From contig SKYC01000258.1 in the NCBI GenBank assembly GCA_007128085.1, positions 1 to 6,403 on the forward strand: a stretch of 6,403 bases of DNA, written 5' to 3'. Below are positions 1 through 6,061 of the stretch, piece by piece. Within the stretch, counting starts at the first letter, position 1; each line of letters opens with the position of its first letter. The translations under genes and the position numbers were made by a program. The notes under the pieces are model-generated. The model had not been told where the DNA came from. It searched no databases and saw only the letters and a program-made list of their open reading frames with translations. The DNA is from Saprospiraceae bacterium (lineage in GTDB: Bacteria > Bacteroidota > Bacteroidia > Chitinophagales > Saprospiraceae).

Positions 1-599
1 CCTCTCAATTTATGAGTGAGTTTATTGACCAGGTCATTGGACAGGAGTATACGCTCTCCCTTTTTGCCGATAAATCCGTCTAAAGACCTGGCAAACTTTA
101 GGATTATGTAGGGTCTGTTGAAAGATTGGTTGATGTAAAAGGGGTGAATCAATTGATCACAAGCCTCTTTTAAAATACCGGTCGTGACTTTGATTCCGGC
201 TTTTTGAAGCTTTGCGACTCCCTTTCCACTAACTGCCGGATTGGGATCGAGACTACCGATGACCAACTCGGGGATTTTACTTCGAATAATTAAATCCGTA
301 CAGGGAGGTGTTTTTCCATGAATACAACAGGGTTCCAGACTGACAAAAAGAGTTGATTTTTCAATTTTCCATTGATCCTGATGGGCTACGGAACGAAGGG
401 CCATGACTTCCGCATGGGGTTGACCGTACCCACGGTGATAGCCCTCGCCTATAATGGTGTTTTTGTACACCAGAACCGCTCCAACCCGGGGATTGGTTAG
501 GGTGTGTCCTCCTGCCAGATACGCAAGGGTGCAACACCTTTTTATAAAAGATTCGTTTGAATAGAGGGCATTCACTTTTTTGGGCTGTTGGTCATTCAT
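1..599 (-). CDS. ribD: Riboflavin biosynthesis deaminase/reductase RibD, N-terminal part (partial at window edge)
   Basis: The first 199 residues are visible; the frame runs off the left edge. RibD carries out two steps in cytoplasmic riboflavin synthesis: deamination of the pyrimidine ring by the N-terminal domain and NADPH-dependent reduction of the ribosyl side chain by the C-terminal domain. The deaminase zinc site is complete: His62 and the proton-shuttling Glu64 in PHAEV, and Cys91 and Cys100 in EPCCIHGKTPPC. TNPRVGAVLV (35-44) and DPNPAVSGKG (118-127) are also typical. The reductase domain begins near RPYIILKFARSLDGFIG (162-178), and most of it lies outside the window. The ATG at 597-599 overlaps the stop of the preceding gene (592-594), an 8-bp overlap suggesting translational coupling. 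A GTG eight codons later is possible but less likely. Full-length RibD is usually about 330-370 residues. Confidence 0.95.
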   Translation of the reverse strand, partial: MNDQQPKKVNALYSNESFIKRCCTLAYLAGGHTLTNPRVGAVLVYKNTIIGEGYHRGYGQPHAEVMALRSVAHQDQWKIEKSTLFVSLEPCCIHGKTPPCTDLIIRSKIPELVIGSLDPNPAVSGKGVAKLQKAGIKVTTGILKEACDQLIHPFYINQSFNRPYIILKFARSLDGFIGKKGERILLSNDLVNKLTHKLR

Positions 600-1899
600 T
601 GAGTTGAATTCCGGGACTTCTTTCCAGAAATTGTTCGTAGAGTTGCGTATGTCGGTTTTCCATTGGAATTTTCCAGCCTGAAATAAATACCTGTTCAATT
701 TGTACTCGCGGTTCAAAGGGATCTCCGTTGCTGATAAACAAGTTGGCGGTTTTGCCAATTTCCAGCGACCCCAACCGGTCGTCGATTCCCAAAATTTGAG
801 CGGGTACGATGGTGATGGATTTCAGGGCCTCTTCTTTTCCCAATCCATAGGCAGCGGCATAACCCGCATTGAATGGCAGGTTGCGGACATTTTCCATTTC
901 ATTGGTTCGTATGGCCACTTTTACACCCGCCTCTTTCATTTTTGAAGCATTGGCATAAGGCCTGTCATAGCGGTCGTAGGCCCTTGAAGGTGTTTGAAGC
1001 ACGGGGCCTGTAATGACCGGATGACCACTTTCGGCAATTTCATTGGCTACCCGCCAACCCTCTGCAACTCCGGTCAGTACAATACGGATTTCCTTTCCCT
1101 CCGCCCACTTGAGGACTTCTAATATATCAGGGGCGCGATTGACCTCGATAAGCAGAGGCACGGTGTTTTCAAAAACCGGTAGCATGGCATCCAGCGGTGG
1201 ATTTTTTTGATCTTTCAGATGCCCGGAAGTCTTGAGTTGGTAATATCGATCGGCTTCGTCCCAAAAATCATTTAGTTTTTTAATGTTTTCCCTGTACTCT
1301 TCATCTCTTTTTTCCATGCTGCGCCGATCCCACCTGCCTGTTTTGCCTGATCTCGGAAAGTTCAATACCACTCCTTTTGCTCCGTCGTACATCTGGTAAG
1401 GAGTGTATCCAATTAGATTGATAGCGGCGGCGGTTCCCGGGAAAAGGCCTCCCGATGGAGAGGAAAGAACGGTCGTTACTCCACTCACCCGCGTCACGGC
1501 TATGGGAATGCTATTGGGGTTGATGGCAGTAAGGGCCTGCACATAGGGAATTAGAGATCCCCTTTCATTGAAGTCGCGCGTAAGGGGTACCGAACTGATC
1601 TCACTTAATCCAAGTTGGGTCCCCGCATCGATAAATCCGGGGTAGATCCTCTTGTTGATCGCATCGATAATTGTTGCACCTTCCGGGGGTTCGAGATTGG
1701 AACCGATGGCCGCAATTCGACCGTCCTCTATCAACAAGTCTCCTTCAATCACTCCCTGAGTTATGGTGTAGAGTGTACCACCCTGTATCAAAAATGTCCC
1801 GTAGACAGGTGCCTGAATGATTTGCCCCATTGCAGAGTAGTTGATTAGGCTTGCAAAAAATAGGGCAATAAGTATGATTTTGCTGAATATTGGTTTCAT
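592..1899 (-). CDS. Secreted amidohydrolase-fold pseudoenzyme (all metal ligands replaced)
   Basis: 435 residues from the ATG at 1899. That start is preferred because a signal peptide follows at once (MKPIFSK, hydrophobic core IILIALFFASLI, cleavage after MG and before Gln) and it lies 10 bp after the upstream stop; the frame is open to 1977, but a start there would overlap the previous gene by 68 bp and bury the signal. The protein aligns along its length with the catalytic neighbour, with clear anchors such as PGFIDAGTQLG, GVTTV, VAEGWRVA and LGIDDRLGSLEIGKTA. At each expected metal position the residue differs: HxH becomes Gly93/Gln95, the second His pair becomes Glu252/Asn254, the later His becomes Gly277, the Asp becomes Asn333, and the candidate bridging Lys becomes Leu179. 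Catalysis of the usual kind is therefore unlikely. Because the reading frame and fold motifs are intact it is not a decayed gene. A role as partner, scaffold or binding protein is inference. Its stop overlaps the start of ribD by 8 bp. Confidence 0.88.
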   Translation of the reverse strand: MKPIFSKIILIALFFASLINYSAMGQIIQAPVYGTFLIQGGTLYTITQGVIEGDLLIEDGRIAAIGSNLEPPEGATIIDAINKRIYPGFIDAGTQLGLSEISSVPLTRDFNERGSLIPYVQALTAINPNSIPIAVTRVSGVTTVLSSPSGGLFPGTAAAINLIGYTPYQMYDGAKGVVLNFPRSGKTGRWDRRSMEKRDEEYRENIKKLNDFWDEADRYYQLKTSGHLKDQKNPPLDAMLPVFENTVPLLIEVNRAPDILEVLKWAEGKEIRIVLTGVAEGWRVANEIAESGHPVITGPVLQTPSRAYDRYDRPYANASKMKEAGVKVAIRTNEMENVRNLPFNAGYAAAYGLGKEEALKSITIVPAQILGIDDRLGSLEIGKTANLFISNGDPFEPRVQIEQVFISGWKIPMENRHTQLYEQFLERSPGIQLNE

Positions 1900-1909
1900 G
1901 ATCGTTTTT

Positions 1910-3259
1910 TTAGTGTAAACAGTCGTGATCCCCACGCCCGGAATAGAGTTCCATAAAGTGGTTGAGGTCGTCTTCAATATCTGTCAGTACCCGCATATCA
2001 TCGGGATCTTCACTGCGGTCAAAGTATTTGATCCCATCTACAAAAGTATATTCCGGTATGGTGTATATGGAAAGAGGATGAGCGCTAAAAACAGCCACAT
2101 CTCCGTCTTTGCCGACCTCGAGGGATCCCACCCGGTGGTCAATGCCCAATTGAATGGCCGGGTTCATCGTGATGAGTTTGAGTGTTTCATTGTCGGACAA
2201 CTGGCCGTAACGCTGAGCTTTAGCTGCTTCCAGGTACAGGTGTCGGATGAGTTCACGAGAATCGGAATTGACCGAGGTAATGACATTGTTCTTCACCAAT
2301 ATGGTAGTGTTGTATGCCGTGGAGTAATATACCTCGAATTTGTAGGCCCACCAGTCTGAAAAAACGGAGGCCATGGCCCCGAACTCTGCCAGCTCCGGAG
2401 CTACTTTGAAGCCTTCGTTGACGTGTTGAAAAATCAGATCTTCAATTCCGTAGTCACGGCAAATATTGATCAGCATGTAGATTTCGTCGGATCGGTATGA
2501 ATGGCAGTGAATCAAAATGTCTCCGTTCAGTACTTCCAGCAGTGCTTCCAGTCTGGGATCGTATTGAGGGGGTTTTGCAATGGTTCCGGCGGATTTTTTT
2601 TCGCGGTATCCATCCCAATTTCTCTGGTATTCCAATGCGTCGTCAAATCCCTGTCGGATAACTGTTTCGACACCCATGCGTGTATTGGGAATGATGCTGA
2701 ATCCCTCTCCGTGAACTCTGATTGGGTTTTCTCCCAGAGCGAACTTAATGGTTCTCGCTGCCCCTTCCATGATAAGGTGATAGGGATCGTGAGTGCCATA
2801 TCTGTGTTTAATGGTTTGGTTTTGGCCCCCTATTACGTTGGCACTGCCGTGCATGGCATGTGAGACGGTTACTCCTCCGGCAAGGGCGTGGTACAGAGCG
2901 ATGTCATACGGGTTTATGACGTCCGCAATTTTTACTTCAGAGGTGATCGGATTGGTCATTTCATTTACAGCATCCAGGCCTACGTGGGAGTGCGCATCAA
3001 CGATTCCCGGCATCACGTATTTTCCGCTTACATCTATTACGGACACACCATCGGGAGCCTGTAGGTCTTTTCCTATTTCAGTTATGATTCCATCGATAAT
3101 GAGCAGATCTGTATTTTCAAGATTGCCATCTGTAATGGTGAGCAAATGACCTCCCTTGAGTAGAATGCTCCCCGTTTGGTCTTTTTGACCGTATATCATA
3201 AGGGGACATAAAAGAAGGAGACATGCTGAAAGTAGTAGAATTTTTTCTTTACCGTTCAT
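1910..3259 (-). CDS. Secreted metal-dependent amidohydrolase (imidazolonepropionase-like, COG1228 type)
   Basis: 449 residues with an N-terminal signal peptide (Lys-containing start, leucine-rich core, cleavage likely after YG and before Gln25), so it should act in the periplasm or outside the cell. The amidohydrolase ligand set is complete: HSH at 90-92 in PGIVDAHSH, HCH at 251-253, His279 in FQHVNEGF, and Asp333 in NSDS. Lys172 in IKFALGENP is a candidate for the carboxylated lysine that bridges two metals in related dipeptidases. The C-terminal NPAIQLGIDHRVGSLEVGKDGD and FVDGIKYFDR segments are typical of the family. Related enzymes hydrolyse cyclic amides or dipeptides; the substrate here cannot be read from the sequence. 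The ATG at 3259 is preceded by a run of nine A and no Shine-Dalgarno. Ten bases separate its stop from the next gene, a ligand-less homologue, suggesting the two are made together. Confidence 0.92.
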   Translation of the reverse strand: MNGKEKILLLSACLLLLCPLMIYGQKDQTGSILLKGGHLLTITDGNLENTDLLIIDGIITEIGKDLQAPDGVSVIDVSGKYVMPGIVDAHSHVGLDAVNEMTNPITSEVKIADVINPYDIALYHALAGGVTVSHAMHGSANVIGGQNQTIKHRYGTHDPYHLIMEGAARTIKFALGENPIRVHGEGFSIIPNTRMGVETVIRQGFDDALEYQRNWDGYREKKSAGTIAKPPQYDPRLEALLEVLNGDILIHCHSYRSDEIYMLINICRDYGIEDLIFQHVNEGFKVAPELAEFGAMASVFSDWWAYKFEVYYSTAYNTTILVKNNVITSVNSDSRELIRHLYLEAAKAQRYGQLSDNETLKLITMNPAIQLGIDHRVGSLEVGKDGDVAVFSAHPLSIYTIPEYTFVDGIKYFDRSEDPDDMRVLTDIEDDLNHFMELYSGRGDHDCLH

Positions 3260-3330
3260 GTGTTTTTTTTTACTGTATCTTTGACCGGAGACGAAATAAA
3301 CCCAAGTAAAACATTTGGTGCTTTTTGTTG

Positions 3331-3357
3331 TACAATGAAGTCCGGCACTGCATTGTA
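3331..3357 (-). other. 27-bp imperfect palindrome (7 bp + mismatch + 3 bp, 5-nt loop)
   Basis: The outer arms TACAATG (3331-3337) and CATTGTA (3351-3357) are perfectly complementary. After one A/G mismatch, three further pairs (AGT/ACT) close a CCGGC loop. It lies about 71 bp upstream of the start of the catalytic amidohydrolase at 3259. It could be an operator for a dimeric regulator or an RNA hairpin. No T-run follows it on the minus strand, so a standard terminator is not supported. Confidence 0.4.
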
Positions 3358-3373
3358 AGTATTCTTTAATCCT

Positions 3374-3392
3374 TGTTGGATAAAGTCCAACA
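3374..3392 (-). other. Inverted repeat, 7-bp stem with 5-nt loop, downstream of the 4860-3409 gene
   Basis: TGTTGGA and TCCAACA are perfectly complementary and separated by 5 nt. On the transcribed (minus) strand the hairpin begins 17 nt after the stop codon at 3409. It is not followed by a U-tract, so it is not a canonical intrinsic terminator; it could protect the 3' end of the mRNA or be chance. Confidence 0.35.
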
Positions 3393-3408
3393 GATTGATT
3401 TACGGTCC

Positions 3409-4860
3409 TTAATCTTTTGAGTTGTTGTACTCGTATATTTTTCCATTCAATAAGAGGAATTTCACTTTAGCCTCTTTTTCAGTAAAGGGTCGATCAAAGA
3501 GAACCAGGTATGCTTGCTTGCCTTTCTCAACCGTAGCGTAAATTCGATTTAAACCAAGGGCTTCTGCAGGTAGGGTGGTCAATGCTGCCAGTAAGTCATC
3601 CTCATTCATGCCGTAATCGAGCAACTTCCTCAATTGAGCCAAAGACTTTCCAGTCTCGATATCCAGAAATGAAAACCCGGCAAGACTGTTCTTCTGTAAA
3701 AGTCCGGCAGAGAAGTTCATTATATTTTCATAGGCCTCTGTTCTGCTTTTTACCAACATGTCGTATTCTTCATTTGTCATTCCAGGTGGTAGCGTGTCAA
3801 GATCACTTTTTGCTGTTTTTTCGGATTCAGGCTCTTGAGAATCCCCTTCTTTTTCTTCGTCTTTTGGATCCTCTTCTTCTTCTTCTTCTTCTGTTTTACT
3901 CACCTTATCGTGAGGGTGTTCCGGGAAATCCAGGTTGACGAGAAACCGCGAATTTTCAGGCAAGTGTTTCCAGATTTCAGGACTGATAACTGTGGTATGG
4001 CAAAATATCAAATCAAATTCCAGCTCAGAACTCAGGCGCTGGGCTCTTAAAACCTCTTTGTTTTCCAGTGCCCTGAAAAACACCGATTGTTGCCTGTTCG
4101 CAACGGGAAACAGGGATCGATACTCATTGGAAATTTGTGCCTTTTCCAGGCCTTCAGGTTGTTCGATCCACTTTTCATAATAGTATTTTTGACTTTCTAA
4201 ATCCTTGAAAATTTGCCGCCATACAGACATGGTTGCGAGTGGGGTAGAGGGGTAGACCCTTCTCATATTCCTGAACTGAGCAAAGAGTCCTGTCTCTTCT
4301 TTGATTAAGTCAGATGGGGCTGATTGATTGGGTTGAATGGGAAAAACGCTTCCTTTTCCCGCCATGACAAATCCCTTTGGAACCACGTGAATTAACCCGA
4401 ATCCCTCTCGGTGGAAGCCTTTAACGTCCCTTTCTCTCAATTCAAAGTCGTCGCGAATGTGATTCTGGGGGGCAATGCCCGATTGATTTAAGGGGGTAAG
4501 TCCCGGAGCTCCTCTCCAGGCACTTCTTCTCGCATCGTCTGGTTCGTCCGGCAAGCCCGCCTGGCTGAGTGCATTGATGAAAGCAGCGTAAAGATATAGG
4601 CTGTCTCCTTTGATTAACTTTGCCTCAGGCCTTTTTTGCAGATCGACTCCCACTTCTATTATCACCCCTTTAGAAATGTATACATCTCCCTGGAAAACTG
4701 TTTCACCGGGGGCGGTTTTTATAAAAGCATTTTGAATAAAGATGTCATCGCTGATTTCTTTTAATTCATCGCCGGAAAGTTGAGCTGAAAGGTCAACCGA
4801 GCCGAATGCAATGGATAAAATAAGAAGAAACAGCTGTTGTATTTTAAAATTTTTTATCAT
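3409..4860 (-). CDS. Secreted amidohydrolase-fold protein, divergent and probably non-catalytic, with acidic insert
   Basis: Predicted 483 residues. I chose the ATG at 4860 because it places a signal peptide at the very N-terminus (Lys-rich start, hydrophobic core LFLLILSIAF, cleavage after SA, before Gln) and leaves 19 bp after the upstream stop. A start at 4908 would overlap that gene and bury the signal. The amidohydrolase pattern is recognisable: an N-terminal beta-sandwich part, then YAAFINALSQAG (residues ~91-102) where PGFIDAHTH is expected, then GLIHVVPKG and a C-terminal TTLPAEALGL...VEKGKQAYLVLFD segment like the usual NPA..LG..GSLE.GK.AD. The two metal-binding histidines of HxH are replaced by Leu98 and Gln100, so a metallohydrolase activity is unlikely. 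About residues 322-353 form an acidic, low-complexity insert with seven consecutive Glu. Overall it resembles the N-terminal half of the ~1000-residue double amidohydrolases of other Bacteroidota (from memory). The function is unknown. Confidence 0.82.
   Translation of the reverse strand: MIKNFKIQQLFLLILSIAFGSVDLSAQLSGDELKEISDDIFIQNAFIKTAPGETVFQGDVYISKGVIIEVGVDLQKRPEAKLIKGDSLYLYAAFINALSQAGLPDEPDDARRSAWRGAPGLTPLNQSGIAPQNHIRDDFELRERDVKGFHREGFGLIHVVPKGFVMAGKGSVFPIQPNQSAPSDLIKEETGLFAQFRNMRRVYPSTPLATMSVWRQIFKDLESQKYYYEKWIEQPEGLEKAQISNEYRSLFPVANRQQSVFFRALENKEVLRAQRLSSELEFDLIFCHTTVISPEIWKHLPENSRFLVNLDFPEHPHDKVSKTEEEEEEEDPKDEEKEGDSQEPESEKTAKSDLDTLPPGMTNEEYDMLVKSRTEAYENIMNFSAGLLQKNSLAGFSFLDIETGKSLAQLRKLLDYGMNEDDLLAALTTLPAEALGLNRIYATVEKGKQAYLVLFDRPFTEKEAKVKFLLLNGKIYEYNNSKD
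3872..3892 (-). repeat. Trinucleotide microsatellite (TCT)x7 inside a coding region
   Basis: On the plus strand TCT is repeated seven times without interruption. On the coding strand it lies over GAA x6 followed by GAG, giving seven Glu in a row in the acidic insert of the secreted amidohydrolase-fold protein. The surrounding coding stretch (about 3802-3897) is rich in Glu, Asp, Lys and Ser. Slippage in units of three would lengthen or shorten the Glu run without breaking the frame. Confidence 0.9.
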
Positions 4861-4879
4861 GCTGAGGATATTTAGTGCA

Positions 4880-6052
4880 TTAAGCCTTGGTTTCGCCAGA
4901 GACAACACCTTCTTTCTTTGAAACTCTGGGGAAGAAATCCGATATTTTTTCCACAGCGTATTCCACTTCTTCCAGGGTGTTGAGGTGGGAGAAAGAGAAT
5001 CTTATGGTTTTCCTTCCCTCTACATCTCCTATTTTTTCTATTACATGGGATCCCTTATCGGAACCGGAACTGCAGGCGGAACCACCTGAAGCACAGATGC
5101 CCGCAATGTCAAGGGCCATCAACATCATTTCTGTTTTAGGCCCCTGGGGAAAGGAAACCGATAGTACCGTGTACAAATGGTCACCTTCTTGTTCGCCATG
5201 AAAGCAGACTCCATCAACTGTTTCTAAAAGTCGGTGTTTCATGTGACTTCTTATCCTGGAAATGACCTCTCTTCTCTCTTCCATTTCTCCGGAAGCCAAT
5301 TCAAGGGCTTTTCCCATTCCAATAATTCCGTGAAGATTTTCGGTACCACCCCTCATATTTCTTTCCTGGCCACCGCCATCTATAAAGGGTTTGATGAGGC
5401 TGTCTGAGTTGATATACAAAAAGCCTACTCCTTTGGGTCCGTGAAATTTATGAGCAGATCCACTCATAAAGTGAACGTACAGATCGGAGACATCAATGGG
5501 AAAATGCCCCACCGTTTGTATGGTGTCGGAGTGAAAAAAAGCTCCGTACTTCCGGCATATTTCTCCTATGGCTTTTATATCAGCCATTGTCCCAATTTCA
5601 TTGTTGGCGTGCATGAGTGAAACCAGGGTTTTTTCATCGGTCTGACTGAGCAATTCCTCCAAATGGTCGAGCTCAAAATGTCCGAGTGGATCCACATTTA
5701 CCAACAGTTTCTCAATATCATCGCTGCCTTCCAGGCATTCGACAGCATGAAGAACGCAGTGGTGTTCTATGGGAGAAGTAATGATTCTCCGCACTCCCAA
5801 ATCTCTTACTGCACACTTGAGGGCTGTATTGTTTGATTCCGTACCCCCGGAGGTAAAAAAAATTTCTCCGGTAGAGGCATTGATGTTTTGAGCGACAATT
5901 TTTCTCGCTTTCTCTATTTCGTTTTTACTGGTTCTTCCCAGTTGATGAATGGAAGATGGGTTTCCGTAGAGGTTTTCCAGCTTATCCTTCAATTCTGCCA
6001 GTACCCTTGAGTCAAGGGGCGTAGTGGCTGCATTGTCAAAATATACTCGCAT
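4880..6052 (-). CDS. Cysteine desulfurase, NifS/IscS-like (class V aminotransferase fold)
   Basis: This 390-residue protein is full length for the family. Cysteine desulfurases use PLP to remove sulfur from L-cysteine as an enzyme-bound persulfide, releasing alanine; the sulfur goes to Fe-S clusters, tRNA thiolation or cofactors. Visible landmarks are the N-terminal YFDNAATTP, SGGTES (68-73) in the PLP phosphate pocket, His97 in the EHH motif expected to stack on PLP, Asp176 and Gln179 in HSDTIQT, the Schiff-base lysine Lys202 in SAHKFHGPKG, and RGGTEN (234-239). The persulfide cysteine is Cys327 in SGGSACSSGS, on a loop of the group I (IscS/NifS) type rather than the SufS type. No IscU, SufU, ferredoxin or tRNA thiolase gene is adjacent, so the sulfur acceptor is unknown; a tRNA-thiolation donor is possible but is inference. 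The start follows the preceding stop by 9 bp with an A-rich leader, as is usual in Bacteroidota. Confidence 0.93.
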   Translation of the reverse strand: MRVYFDNAATTPLDSRVLAELKDKLENLYGNPSSIHQLGRTSKNEIEKARKIVAQNINASTGEIFFTSGGTESNNTALKCAVRDLGVRRIITSPIEHHCVLHAVECLEGSDDIEKLLVNVDPLGHFELDHLEELLSQTDEKTLVSLMHANNEIGTMADIKAIGEICRKYGAFFHSDTIQTVGHFPIDVSDLYVHFMSGSAHKFHGPKGVGFLYINSDSLIKPFIDGGGQERNMRGGTENLHGIIGMGKALELASGEMEERREVISRIRSHMKHRLLETVDGVCFHGEQEGDHLYTVLSVSFPQGPKTEMMLMALDIAGICASGGSACSSGSDKGSHVIEKIGDVEGRKTIRFSFSHLNTLEEVEYAVEKISDFFPRVSKKEGVVSGETKA

Positions 6053-6061
6053 TTTTTGTTT

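Larger units (their letters stand above)
3260..3408. other. 149-bp intergenic region, the only sizeable gap in the window
   Basis: This is the only non-coding stretch longer than 20 bp. It holds two inverted repeats (annotated separately) and ends, reading on the minus strand, in an A-rich leader (a run of nine A) just before the ATG at 3259. I searched by eye for the Bacteroidota promoter pattern (TTTG near -33, TAnnTTTG near -7) on the minus strand and found no exact match, so no promoter is called. It may hold a weak terminator, an internal promoter or an mRNA processing site for the downstream genes. Confidence 0.5.

Noticed and set aside
700..945. Plus-strand open frames across the window (for example 700-945, 1925-2359, 2501-2863, 2793-3149, 3582-3938, 4887-5201)
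   Set aside because: All lie opposite strongly supported minus-strand genes, and their translations show no recognisable motifs or start context.
1900..1977. N-terminal extension of the 592-1899 gene to an ATG at 1977
   Set aside because: It would overlap the upstream gene by 68 bp and put 26 residues before a well-formed signal peptide; the ATG at 1899 is better.
2527..2799. A 90-residue minus-strand open frame
   Set aside because: It is a different frame inside the catalytic amidohydrolase gene, whose own frame carries all the family motifs.
3260..3408. A Bacteroidota-type promoter for the catalytic amidohydrolase
   Set aside because: No exact TAnnTTTG with a suitably spaced TTTG was seen on the minus strand; nearby partial matches were too weak to annotate.
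3260..3408. A frameshifted junction joining the 4860-3409 and 3259-1910 genes into one protein
   Set aside because: The downstream gene has its own ATG and signal peptide, and the gap shows no residual coding similarity, so these are two separate genes.
4861..4908. N-terminal extension of the 3409-4860 gene to an ATG at 4908
   Set aside because: It would overlap the cysteine desulfurase gene and bury the signal peptide that starts at 4860.
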